From positions 1 through 34,708 of the forward strand of contig JAJPIR010000163.1 of NCBI GenBank assembly GCA_021324675.1: DNA of 34,708 nt, given 5' to 3'. Under the pieces are notes generated by a model. It was not told the origin of the DNA and ran no database searches. It worked only from the letters and a program-made list of their open reading frames with translations. The DNA is from Actinomycetota bacterium. GTDB lineage: Bacteria > Actinomycetota > Actinomycetes > Mycobacteriales > Pseudonocardiaceae. Both the position numbers and the translations under genes were made by a program. Below are positions 11,160 through 19,628 of the stretch, one piece after another. Numbering within the stretch: the stretch's first letter is position 1; each line of letters begins with the position of its first letter.

Positions 11160-13106
11160 GTGGGCGAGGTCTTGGCCCCAGTGGCTGTCACTGGCGGCAT
11201 CGCGCAATCTGCCTGGCTGCTTGTTGTGTTGCCCGTCATCGGTGCCTTCATATTGCTGGTTGGTGGTCGCCGCACCGATGCCTGGGGGCACCTGTTGGGC
11301 TGCGCGACGGTGCTCATCTCCTTCGTCTACGGCCTGATGGTGTTCATCGAATGGCTGGGCTTTGACGCCGCCGAGCGGACCCGGGAGCTGGGCCTGGGTA
11401 CCTGGTTCGCGGTCAACTCCCTCCAGGTGAGCTACGGCCTGCGGCTCGATCCGCTGTCGCTGGCGTTCGTCTTGCTCATCACCGGGGTCGGCGGCCTGAT
11501 CCATCTCTACTCGATCGGCTACATGGAGCACGATCCCGGGCGGCGCCGGTTCTTCGGGTACTTCAACCTGTTCATCGCCGCGATGCTGACCCTGGTGCTG
11601 GCCAACAACTTCGTCACGCTCTATCTGGGCTGGGAAGGCGTGGGCCTGGCCTCCTACCTGCTGATCGGTTGGTACCAGGACCGGCCCAGTGCTGCTACGG
11701 CGGCAAAGAAGGCGTTCTTGATGAACCGGGTCGGCGACGTCGGCCTGGCTCTGGCGATCTTTTTGATCTGGCGCTCGCTAGGCACCGTGCAGTTCTCCGA
11801 GGTGTTCGCGCGTGCCGGGCAGATCAGCGCGCCGATGCTCGTGGCAATCACCTTGTTGCTGCTGCTCGGGGCCTGCGGTAAGTCCGGCCAGTTCCCGCTG
11901 CAGGCCTGGTTGCCCGACGCGATGGAAGGCCCGACCCCGGTCTCGGCACTGATCCACGCTGCGACGATGGTGACCGCCGGGGTGTACCTGATCGCCCGGT
12001 GCAGCCCGCTGTACAACCTCAGCACCACGGGCCGGCTGGCTGTCGCGGCCGTGGGAACCATCACCCTGCTGATCGGGTCGATCATCGGATGCGCCTACGA
12101 CGACATCAAGAAGGTGCTGGCCTACTCCACGGTCAGCCAGATCGGGTACATGATTCTCGCCGTCGGGTTGGGACCGGCCGGTTACGCGCTGGGCATCGCG
12201 CACCTGCTTACCCACGGTTTCTTCAAGGCCGTGCTGTTCCTCGGGGCGGGCTCGGTGATGCACGCGATGCACGACGAGGTGGACATGCGCCGGATGGGCG
12301 GGTTGCGCCAACACCTCCCGATCACCTTCGCCCTGTTCAGCACGGGTTACCTGGCGCTGATCGGGTTCCCGTTCCTGTCCGGCTTCTATTCCAAGGATGC
12401 GATCATCGAGGCGGCGTTCGGGGCGGGCGGCAGTGCCGGCCCGTGGTTCGGCGTTATCGCGCTGCTCGCGGCGGGGCTGACCGCGTTCTACATGACCCGC
12501 CTGATGCTCATGACGTTCTTCGGCGAGGAGCGCTGGCGCAACCTGCGCACCGCCGACGGCAAGTCCTACCACCCGCACGAGTGCCCGCCGGTGATGTGGG
12601 GTCCGATGGTGCTGCTGGCCATCGGTTCGCTGATCGCCGGTTTCATCCTGGTCTCAGGGGAACGGTTGGCGCACTGGCTGGAACCCTCAGTGGGAGCGCT
12701 GGTACCGGTGGAGTCCACCGCCACGGCGATCGCGGTGCCGCTGTTGACGGTGCTGGTCTCCGCTGCTGGTGTGGCGGTGGCGTGGCTGGTCATCGGCCGC
12801 AACCCGGTGCCAGTGGTCAAACCCGAACCCGTGTCGCTGCCGGTGGCCGCCGCCCGCGCTGACCTGTACGCCAACGCGATCAACGAGGCGATCATCGCGC
12901 GTCCCGGCACCTGGCTGACCCGGGCGCTGGTGTTCGTGGACAACAAGGGCATCGACGGGATCGTCAACGGCACCGCCGCGTTGCTTGGTGGCACATCGGG
13001 CCGGCTGCGCCGGTTGCAGACCGGTTTCGTGCGCAGCTACGCGTTGGGAATGCTCGGCGCCGGCATCGTGGTGATCGCATTCCTGGTGGCGGTGAGCTAC
13101 TCATGA
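11160..13106 (+). CDS. nuoL: NADH-quinone oxidoreductase subunit L
   Basis: Largest antiporter-like proton-pumping subunit, 648 aa, with about sixteen helices including the lateral-helix region at the C-terminus. Key charged residues are present: Glu159 in GWEGVGLASYLLIGW and Lys241 in ACGKSGQFPLQAWLPDAMEGPTPVSA is quoted here only as ACGKSGQFPLQAW. The start GTG 11160 follows AGGGG by five bases and lies nine bases after nuoK. The stop overlaps the nuoM ATG. Confidence 0.96.
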   Translation: MGEVLAPVAVTGGIAQSAWLLVVLPVIGAFILLVGGRRTDAWGHLLGCATVLISFVYGLMVFIEWLGFDAAERTRELGLGTWFAVNSLQVSYGLRLDPLSLAFVLLITGVGGLIHLYSIGYMEHDPGRRRFFGYFNLFIAAMLTLVLANNFVTLYLGWEGVGLASYLLIGWYQDRPSAATAAKKAFLMNRVGDVGLALAIFLIWRSLGTVQFSEVFARAGQISAPMLVAITLLLLLGACGKSGQFPLQAWLPDAMEGPTPVSALIHAATMVTAGVYLIARCSPLYNLSTTGRLAVAAVGTITLLIGSIIGCAYDDIKKVLAYSTVSQIGYMILAVGLGPAGYALGIAHLLTHGFFKAVLFLGAGSVMHAMHDEVDMRRMGGLRQHLPITFALFSTGYLALIGFPFLSGFYSKDAIIEAAFGAGGSAGPWFGVIALLAAGLTAFYMTRLMLMTFFGEERWRNLRTADGKSYHPHECPPVMWGPMVLLAIGSLIAGFILVSGERLAHWLEPSVGALVPVESTATAIAVPLLTVLVSAAGVAVAWLVIGRNPVPVVKPEPVSLPVAAARADLYANAINEAIIARPGTWLTRALVFVDNKGIDGIVNGTAALLGGTSGRLRRLQTGFVRSYALGMLGAGIVVIAFLVAVSYS

Positions 13107-14689
13107 ACGGGGGCGCCGTGCTGCTGGCCATGATCCTGCTGCCGCTGATCGGTGCTGCGGTGGTTGCGCTGATGCGCAGCTCACCGGTGGCGGCCAAGGC
13201 CACCGGTCTGGGGTTCGCCCTGGTCGAACTGGTGCTGGCCGCGGCGGCCTGGTCTGGTTACCAGCCCGGCGGCGGGCGGCTGCAACTGACCCTGTCGGTC
13301 CCGTGGATCCCTGCGTTCGGGACCCGCTTCGCGCTCGGCGTGGACGGCATCGCCCTGGTGATGATCGCGCTGATCGGCGTGCTGGTGCCGATCGTGATGG
13401 GTTCCTCCTGGGCGGAGAAGCTGCCCGAGGGGCGCACCCCAGCTGGTTTCTACGCCCAGATCCTGGTGCTGGAGTCGATGCTCGTCGGCGTGTTCGCCGC
13501 CACCGACGTCTTCCTGTTCTACCTGTTCTTTGAGGTCATGCTGGTGCCGATGTACTTCCTGATCGGACGCTTCGGCGGTCCGAGACGGCAGTACGCCGCA
13601 GTGAAATTCTTCTTGTACTCGCTGCTGGGCGGGTTGGTGATGCTGGCGAGCGTGATCGGCCTGTTCGTGGTGAGCGGGCAGCGGCTTGGGCATGGCACCT
13701 TTGACTGGGCCGCATTGGAGCGCATCGCCAGCACCATCCCGACCAGCACGCAGATCTGGTTGTTCCTTGGTTTCTTCGTCGCCTTCGCCATCAAGGCACC
13801 GCTGGTGCCCTTCCACACCTGGCTGCCCGATGCCGGTGCAGAAGCACCGGTAGGTGCCGGTGTGCTGCTCGTCGGTGTGATGGACAAGGTCGGCATCTAC
13901 GGCTTTCTGCGCTACTGCCTGCCGCTGTTCCCCGCCGCGTCGCGCACGCTGGCGCCGCTGGTGCTGGTGCTGGCTGTCGCGGGGATCCTCTACGCCGCGC
14001 TGCTGGCCGTCGGCCAATCCGACATGAAGCGGTTCGTGGCCTACACCTCGGTGTCGCACTTCGGGTTCATCGCGCTCGGCGTGTTCGCCTTCTCCACTCA
14101 GGCCCAGGCCGGTGCTGTGCTGTACATGGTCAACCACGGCATTTCCACCGGGATGCTGTTCATCGTGATCGGCATGCTGATCGGGCGCGGCGGCTCGCGG
14201 CTCATCAGTGACTACGGCGGGGTGGCCGCGCTGGCGCCGGTACTGGCCGGGATGACGCTGCTCGCTGGGCTGTCCGCGCTGTCGCTGCCCGGCACCAACT
14301 CGTTCGTGTCGGAGTTCCTGGTCCTGATCGGCTCGTTCCCCCGGCAACCGGTGTTCACCGTCATCGCCACCACGGGGATGATCCTGGCCGCGTTGTACGT
14401 GCTGTGGTTCTATCAGCGGGTCATGCAAGGCCCGGCGCGAGGCGCAGCCGTGGTCGGTGCGCTGGACGGGCCCGGTGCCGCCACCGCACCGGAAGCTGGC
14501 GCGCACCGGAAACGGATCGATTTCCCAGACCTGTCGATCCGCGAGATCGTGGTGCTGGTCCCCCTCGCGGCGCTGATCTTGCTGCTGGGATTCTTCCCAC
14601 AGCCGGTGCTGAATGTGATCACACCGTCGGTTGGTGCCACAGTCACCGAGGTCGGCCTGTCCGACCCGGTCGGGCAGGGAGGCAGCTGA
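13103..14689 (+). CDS. nuoM: NADH-quinone oxidoreductase subunit M
   Basis: Antiporter-like proton-pumping subunit, 528 aa, about fourteen helices. Glu144 in FFEVMLVPMYFLIG sits at the same number as the essential Glu of E. coli NuoM. Lys231 in IKAPLVPFHTWLPDA is the broken-helix lysine. A short hydrophilic insert (GAATAPEAGAHRKRID, about residues 455-475) precedes the last helix. ATG 13103 overlaps the nuoL stop as ATGA. The stop is followed after one base by the nuoN GTG. Confidence 0.96.
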   Translation: MNGGAVLLAMILLPLIGAAVVALMRSSPVAAKATGLGFALVELVLAAAAWSGYQPGGGRLQLTLSVPWIPAFGTRFALGVDGIALVMIALIGVLVPIVMGSSWAEKLPEGRTPAGFYAQILVLESMLVGVFAATDVFLFYLFFEVMLVPMYFLIGRFGGPRRQYAAVKFFLYSLLGGLVMLASVIGLFVVSGQRLGHGTFDWAALERIASTIPTSTQIWLFLGFFVAFAIKAPLVPFHTWLPDAGAEAPVGAGVLLVGVMDKVGIYGFLRYCLPLFPAASRTLAPLVLVLAVAGILYAALLAVGQSDMKRFVAYTSVSHFGFIALGVFAFSTQAQAGAVLYMVNHGISTGMLFIVIGMLIGRGGSRLISDYGGVAALAPVLAGMTLLAGLSALSLPGTNSFVSEFLVLIGSFPRQPVFTVIATTGMILAALYVLWFYQRVMQGPARGAAVVGALDGPGAATAPEAGAHRKRIDFPDLSIREIVVLVPLAALILLLGFFPQPVLNVITPSVGATVTEVGLSDPVGQGGS

Positions 14690-14690
14690 G

Positions 14691-16271
14691 GTGCTCGGAT
14701 TCTTGACGCAGGTCCAGCACGTGACGGCGCCCGCGGTTGATTACGGCGCGATAGCCCCGATCTTGATCGTTTTCAGCGGGGCTTGCATCTCAGTGCTGGT
14801 GGAGGCATTCGTGGCCCGCCCGGCGCGGTGGTCGGCCCAGGTCGCCCTTACCGTGCTTACCCTGGCTGCCGCCGGTGCCGCACTGGGCATGCACCTGTAT
14901 ACGCGCGGTGCGACACCCCTGGTGACGCTTGCCGGGACGATCGCCGTCGACGGCCCCGGGCTGTTCTTGTGGGGCACGCTGCTCGCCTTGAGCGTGGGAG
15001 CGATGTTGCTTATCGCCGATCGCACCGTCGAGCCAGGTGGCGCGTTCACCCCGGACGCAGCAGTACGCCCGGGCACCACAGCTGATCGTGCACAGGCCGT
15101 GGGCACCATCGCCCACACCGAGACCACGATGCAGACCGAAGTGTTCCCGCTGTTCTTGTTCTCCCTCGGCGGCATGATGGTCTTCACCGCGGCCAACGAC
15201 CTGCTCACCATGTTCATCGCCCTGGAAGTGCTGTCCCTGCCGCTGTACCTGATGGCTGGGATGGCCCGGCGGCGCCGGCTGCTGTCCCAGGAGGCAGCCG
15301 TCAAATACTTCCTCCTGGGAGCGTTCTCCTCTGCCTTTTTCCTGTACGGGGTGGCGTTGCTGTACGGCTACGCCGGCTCGGTCCAGCTGTCCCGTATCGC
15401 CGAGGCATCGGCCGGTACCGACCGGCCAGACACCTTGCTGTTTGGTGGGCTGGCGCTGCTCATCATCGGGCTGCTGTTCAAGGGTTCAGTGGGGCCGTTC
15501 CACACCTGGACGCCTGACGTCTACCAGGGCGCCGCCACGCCGGTGACGGCGTTCATGGCAGCCTGTACCAAGGTCGCCGCCTTCGGCGCGATCCTGCGGG
15601 TGCTGACGGTGGGGTTCGAGGGCACCCGTTGGGAGTGGCGCGGGCTGCTGTGGGGTGTGGCGATCGTGTCGATGGTGATCGGCGCGGTCCTGGGCCTCAC
15701 CCAGACCGACATCAAACGCATGATCGCCTACTCGTCAATCGCGCACGCCGGCTTCCTGCTGGTGGGCGCGATCGCCCTGACCACCCAAGGGCTGTCCGGC
15801 ACGATGTTCTACCTGCTCGCCTACGGGTTCACCACCCTGGCCGCGTTCGGGGTGGTGACCCTGGTTCGCGACGCGGACGGTGAGGCCACCCACTTGTCGC
15901 AGTGGGCTGGGCTGGCCAAGCGCTCGCCGCTGACCGCCGCGGTGTTCGCGTTCCTGCTCTTCGCGCTCGCTGGGATCCCGCTGACAAGTGGGTTCACCGG
16001 CAAGTTCGCGGTATTCAGCGCCGCGCTGGCAGACGGGATGGCGCCGCTGGTGGTGGTGGCGCTCGTGGCCAGCGCGGTGGCCGCGTTCTTCTACCTGCGG
16101 GTGGTCGTGTTGATGTACTTCAGCGAACCGGCCGCCGATGGACCCACGGTGAGCGTGCCCGGCACCTTCACCACGGCCGCGATCACGCTCGGCGTCGTGG
16201 TGACTCTGCTGCTTGGTGTGGTGCCCACCTTCGCCCTCGACTGGGCCGGCCTCGGCGGCTTTGCCTCGTGA
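14691..16271 (+). CDS. nuoN: NADH-quinone oxidoreductase subunit N
   Basis: Third antiporter-like subunit, 526 aa, about fourteen helices. Glu179 in ALEVLSLPLYLMAG and Lys264 in LLFKGSVGPFHTWTPD are the expected proton-path residues. A hydrophilic loop (about residues 112-145) with Thr/Ala/Asp content interrupts the early helices. GTG 14691 has AGGGAGG eight bases upstream. An in-frame ATG at 14631 lies in nuoM and is rejected. It ends the complex I operon proper, but the next gene starts seven bases later with no terminator between. Confidence 0.95.
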   Translation: MLGFLTQVQHVTAPAVDYGAIAPILIVFSGACISVLVEAFVARPARWSAQVALTVLTLAAAGAALGMHLYTRGATPLVTLAGTIAVDGPGLFLWGTLLALSVGAMLLIADRTVEPGGAFTPDAAVRPGTTADRAQAVGTIAHTETTMQTEVFPLFLFSLGGMMVFTAANDLLTMFIALEVLSLPLYLMAGMARRRRLLSQEAAVKYFLLGAFSSAFFLYGVALLYGYAGSVQLSRIAEASAGTDRPDTLLFGGLALLIIGLLFKGSVGPFHTWTPDVYQGAATPVTAFMAACTKVAAFGAILRVLTVGFEGTRWEWRGLLWGVAIVSMVIGAVLGLTQTDIKRMIAYSSIAHAGFLLVGAIALTTQGLSGTMFYLLAYGFTTLAAFGVVTLVRDADGEATHLSQWAGLAKRSPLTAAVFAFLLFALAGIPLTSGFTGKFAVFSAALADGMAPLVVVALVASAVAAFFYLRVVVLMYFSEPAADGPTVSVPGTFTTAAITLGVVVTLLLGVVPTFALDWAGLGGFAS

Positions 16272-16278
16272 TCCGGGT

Positions 16279-17292
16279 ATGAGTAGATCGACATCCGAGC
16301 AACTCGCCGGTGTGGAACTGGCCGATCCTGAGCTGCGCGCCATGCTGGAGCAGGGTCTGGAACAGGTCGAGGAGTTGCTGCATCGCGAGGTGCAGAGCGA
16401 CTTCCGGTTCCTCACCGAAACATCACTGCATCTCGTCGACGCCGGAGGTAAACGGTTCCGGCCGCTGTTCACCTTGCTTGCCGGCCACTTCGGGCCGGAT
16501 CAGGGACGAAAATCCGAGGTCGTACGGGCAGCTGCGGTGGTCGAACTGGTCCACCTGGCCACGCTGTACCACGACGATGTGATGGACGAGGCCACCATGC
16601 GCCGTGGCGCGGTCAGTGCCAATGCCCGCTGGGACAACACGGTGGCGATCCTTACCGGTGACTTCCTTTTCGCCCATGCCTCCAGGCTGGTCGCCGACCT
16701 CGGGCCCGATGCGGTGCGCATCATCGCCTGCACCTTCGCCGAGCTGGTCACCGGTCAGATGCGGGAAACCTTGGGTCCGGTCGACGGTGCTGATCCGGTA
16801 GACCATTACCTGGCTGTGGTGTCGGAGAAAACTGGTTCCCTGATCGCCACCGCAGGTCGTTACGGCGCCATGTTTTCCGGTGCGGATCAGGAGCGGATCG
16901 AGGCGGTGTGCCGCTTTGGAAAGACCATCGGTACCGCGTTCCAGATCTCCGACGACATCATCGATATCGCCTCACCGGCGGCCCAGTCTGGCAAGACACC
17001 GGGGACCGATCTGCGGGAGGGCGTCCGGACACTGCCCATGCTCTACGCATTGGCAGACGGCGGGCCCAACGGCGACCGGTTGCGCGCCTTACTGGCTGGC
17101 CCGCTGACCGATGATGCGCTGATCGCCGAGGCGCTGTGGCGGCTGCGGGAGTCACCCGGCCTGGATCGGGCGGTGCGTGCGTTGCGCTCCTACACCGACG
17201 CGGCTCACCGCGAGCTCGCCGTGCTCCCCCCGTGCCCCGCCCGCGACGCCCTCGCCTCTGTCACCGACTACCTGGCCGCCCGCACCGGCTAA
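16279..17292 (+). CDS. Long-chain trans-polyprenyl diphosphate synthase
   Basis: Class I prenyltransferase that extends allylic diphosphates with isopentenyl diphosphate; 337 aa. The first Asp-rich motif is DDVMD (Asp99-Asp103) after LYH, and the second is DDIID (Asp225-Asp229). GGKRFRP near residue 55 binds isopentenyl diphosphate, and GQMRE is also present. Small residues rather than bulky ones precede the first motif region, consistent with a long product, but chain length cannot be read reliably. The gene follows nuoN by seven bases, so it is probably co-transcribed. I infer it makes the menaquinone side chain, like the grcC1/hepT-type synthases of actinobacteria. ATG 16279 has no clear Shine-Dalgarno, so coupling to nuoN is likely. 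Confidence 0.9.
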   Translation: MSRSTSEQLAGVELADPELRAMLEQGLEQVEELLHREVQSDFRFLTETSLHLVDAGGKRFRPLFTLLAGHFGPDQGRKSEVVRAAAVVELVHLATLYHDDVMDEATMRRGAVSANARWDNTVAILTGDFLFAHASRLVADLGPDAVRIIACTFAELVTGQMRETLGPVDGADPVDHYLAVVSEKTGSLIATAGRYGAMFSGADQERIEAVCRFGKTIGTAFQISDDIIDIASPAAQSGKTPGTDLREGVRTLPMLYALADGGPNGDRLRALLAGPLTDDALIAEALWRLRESPGLDRAVRALRSYTDAAHRELAVLPPCPARDALASVTDYLAARTG

Positions 17293-17329
17293 CTTCCCCC
17301 TTCGACCGCGCCCTCTTTAACGCGATGGG

Positions 17330-18085
17330 TTAGAGAGCTCGCGAGCGCAGGGAAGCCAGTTGCGGGGCCGTCTCATAGGCGACCGCGTCGGCATGCTGGG
17401 GCATCGCCGCGGTGGCCCGCAGGGCGGCTTTGGTGGCGATGACCAGCTCCCGGGCAGCGTCGGCAGCTCGACGCGCAAGATCCACGGCGGCAGCCACCAC
17501 CGCCTGCTGCGCAGCTGGTGACCGCGGATCGGCATCGACCTCGATCAGCCGGTGCACCAGCCCGGTGCGTAGCGCTTCGGCTGCGTCCATTGGCTGACCG
17601 AACAGCGCCATCGCAGCTGTGGTTTGCCAGCCCACAGCGCGCTGTGCCAGCCATGTCATGCCCCCACCGGGATGCAAACCCAGCTGCAGGAACCGTGCGT
17701 CGAACATCGCGCCCGGGCCGGCCAGGCGCACATCGCAAGCCAGGGCAAGGTTGAGCCCGGCGCCCACGGCCGGCCCGTTGACGGCCGCAATCGTGGGCAG
17801 GGCGGCATTGGCCACAGCGAGGAACCCGGCGTAAATACCGTGCAGATCAGTTTCGGAACCGGACTGTCCGGCGGCGGCCAGCGCGGTGAGATCAGCACCG
17901 GCGCAGAACGCCGGTGGCGCCCCGGTGATCACCACGGCGTGCACGGACTCGTCGCGATCGCATTCGGCGATGGCGCCGGCCAACTGACCGGACAGCTCCA
18001 GGCCCAGCGCGTTGCGGCGGCCGGGATCGGACAGCGTGAGGATCGCTACCCGACCATCATGCTCATGCGTGCGTAGCAGTGTCAT
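17330..18085 (-). CDS. Crotonase-fold enoyl-CoA hydratase/isomerase family protein
   Basis: 251 aa, standard crotonase length. Oxyanion-hole segments are intact: AFCAGADLTAL (about residues 59-69) and NGPAVGAGLNLALACD (about 103-118). Neither hydratase glutamate is present by my alignment to rat enoyl-CoA hydratase. The Glu144 site is Phe132 (RFLQLGLHPGGG) and the Glu164 site is Ala158. Family members lacking both usually catalyse other CoA-thioester chemistry or are degenerate, so the substrate is unknown. The ATG overlaps the stop of the upstream Lrp-type gene (ATGA), so the two form an operon. It converges on the prenyl synthase with 37 bases between. Confidence 0.85.
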   Translation of the reverse strand: MTLLRTHEHDGRVAILTLSDPGRRNALGLELSGQLAGAIAECDRDESVHAVVITGAPPAFCAGADLTALAAAGQSGSETDLHGIYAGFLAVANAALPTIAAVNGPAVGAGLNLALACDVRLAGPGAMFDARFLQLGLHPGGGMTWLAQRAVGWQTTAAMALFGQPMDAAEALRTGLVHRLIEVDADPRSPAAQQAVVAAAVDLARRAADAARELVIATKAALRATAAMPQHADAVAYETAPQLASLRSRAL

Positions 18086-18531
18086 GACAGGTCCCAGCCC
18101 CTTGAGCCACTCACGAGTGTGGATAACACCACGGTGGAGATCGTGCGGTCGACGAAGTCAAGCGCCCGCAGCCGTTCCAGCGCTGACTCGAGATGCGCAA
18201 TACCGCTTGCGCGCAGGTGCACTATGGCATCGGCGGCGCCGGAGACGGTGTAAGCCTCGACCACCTCTGGCAGCGAGAGCAGGCCATCCCGGATCCGGAA
18301 CGGCGCTACGTTGCCCCGGCAGTGCACCTCCACGAACGCCTCGGTACCCCAGCCCAGCGCCCCCGGATCCACCACGGCAGTAAAGCCGCGCAGCACGCCT
18401 GTATCGAGCAGCTTGTCTACCCGGCGCTTGACCGCGGGTGCCGATAGCCCTACGGCACTGCCGATCTCGGAATAGCTGGACCGCCCGTCGGCAACCAGTC
18501 GCGCAACGATCTGCCGATCAATCGGGTTCAT
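18082..18531 (-). CDS. Lrp/AsnC-family transcriptional regulator
   Basis: 149 aa. The N-terminal winged HTH is at about residues 3-48 (SYSEIGSAVGLSAPAVKRRVDKLL) and the C-terminal ligand-binding RAM/AsnC domain at about 60-135. I start at ATG 18531 (MNPIDRQIVARL). Longer in-frame starts would run into the divergent gene and add non-homologous residues. It is divergent from a ddaH-like gene 74 bases away. M. tuberculosis has a similar Lrp-ddaH pair (Rv2324/Rv2323c), so it likely senses an amino acid such as arginine or ornithine and controls that gene. It is followed by the crotonase gene with a four-base overlap. Confidence 0.9.
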   Translation of the reverse strand: MNPIDRQIVARLVADGRSSYSEIGSAVGLSAPAVKRRVDKLLDTGVLRGFTAVVDPGALGWGTEAFVEVHCRGNVAPFRIRDGLLSLPEVVEAYTVSGAADAIVHLRASGIAHLESALERLRALDFVDRTISTVVLSTLVSGSRGWDLS

Positions 18532-18605
18532 AAGCAATATTCTGATGGTTAGTGGGAGGGACTGCCACATTGGCTGCCGTATGCTCGCCGACATAGCATC
18601 GAAGT
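18532..18605. promoter_or_regulatory. Divergent promoter region between lrp-type gene and ddaH-like gene
   Basis: The 74-bp gap is locally A+T-rich next to the regulator start (AAGCAATATTCTGAT). This fits an Lrp-type binding site but shows no exact consensus. On the + strand TTGGCT (18570-18575) and TAGCAT (18594-18599) are 18 bases apart. This weak promoter would begin transcription at or very near the ddaH ATG, so that mRNA may be leaderless. Confidence 0.35.
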
Positions 18606-19448
18606 ATGTCGTTGCCTCTGCAGCTGGTGAGCCCGCCGCGGGTCGGGACCGCGCGCCGGTATCTGATGTGCCCACCGTGGTATTTCGCGGTGAGTTACGC
18701 GATCAATCCCTGGATGGACCCCACCCGGCCGATCGACGCCACGCTGGCGATGAAGCAGTGGACGGCGCTTGTCGACACCTACCGCGCGCTGGGGCATACC
18801 GTGGAGCTGATCAATCCGGAGCCAGGGCTGCCGGACATGGTCTTCGCGGCTAACGGGGCTACCGTGATCGATGGCACCGTGCTGGGTGTGCGTTTCCGCA
18901 ACGCGGAGCGCGCCGCGGAGGCCCAGCACTACCGGAACTGGTTGCTTGCACACAGCGTGCCGGACGTGGTGATACCCAGCGCCGTGAATGAGGGAGCCGG
19001 GGACCTGATGTGGACCGGCTCGCTGCTGCTGGCTGGCGCGGGTTTCCGCACCGAGCAGGCCGCCCACCAGGAAGCCCAGGAAGTGCTTGGCGTCCCGGTG
19101 GTCTCACTGCAGCTGGTCGATCCCCGCTATTACCACCTCGACACCTGCCTGCTGGTGCTCGACGACTCACCGGACTCGCCGCTGATCGCTTATTACCCAC
19201 CAGCGTTCTCACCTGGCACCCAGCGGGTCCTGACCCGGTTGTTTCCGGACGCGGTGATCGCAAGTACGGCAGACGCGGCATGCTTGGGTCTCAACGGCGT
19301 GTCCGACGGCGGATCGGTGGTCCTCCCAGTGGAAGCCCAGAACCTCGGCCGGGCTCTTGCCGCTCGCGGCTTCGAACCGATATTCGTCGATGTCTCCGAA
19401 CTCCGCCGAGCCGGTGGCGGACCCAAATGCTGCACACTTGCCCTGTAG
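18606..19448 (+). CDS. ddaH: Amidinotransferase-fold hydrolase (DDAH / arginine dihydrolase type)
   Basis: 280 aa, a single-domain pentein of the guanidine-modifying superfamily. Catalytic features are visible: PDMVFAANG (about residues 77-85), His177 in YYHLDTCL, and Cys275/Cys276 in GGGPKCCTLAL at the extreme C-terminus. Homologues in mycobacteria (Rv2323c) are annotated dimethylarginine dimethylaminohydrolase. The MCPPWYFAVSYAINPWM opening also resembles the arginine dihydrolase (ArgZ/AgrE) group, so the substrate could be arginine itself. No ornithine aminotransferase follows here. No Shine-Dalgarno precedes the ATG. Confidence 0.85.
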   Translation: MSLPLQLVSPPRVGTARRYLMCPPWYFAVSYAINPWMDPTRPIDATLAMKQWTALVDTYRALGHTVELINPEPGLPDMVFAANGATVIDGTVLGVRFRNAERAAEAQHYRNWLLAHSVPDVVIPSAVNEGAGDLMWTGSLLLAGAGFRTEQAAHQEAQEVLGVPVVSLQLVDPRYYHLDTCLLVLDDSPDSPLIAYYPPAFSPGTQRVLTRLFPDAVIASTADAACLGLNGVSDGGSVVLPVEAQNLGRALAARGFEPIFVDVSELRRAGGGPKCCTLAL

Positions 19449-19452
19449 TCCG

Positions 19453-19526
19453 CGTGTCGTGCTCTCGTGCCCCTCGTGTCGCGCTCTAGCGGCCGGCGTG
19501 TCGGGCTCTCGTGAGCACTGTGTCGC
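19453..19526 (+). repeat. 22-bp tandem repeat, about 3.3 copies
   Basis: Units start at 19453, 19475 and 19497, with a partial fourth at 19519. The shared core is CGTGTCGnGCTCTCGTG. The array lies in the 180-base gap between the ddaH-like gene and htpX, and no protein-coding role is evident. Confidence 0.8.
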
Positions 19527-19628
19527 CTCGCCGCTTGCTTGGCGCATGCGCTTCAGCGCGTTGGAACCCTCCATCGACCTGGCACGTTGCACTGAGCGGA
19601 ACCTGAGGGCAACGGGAGGCTGACCGCA

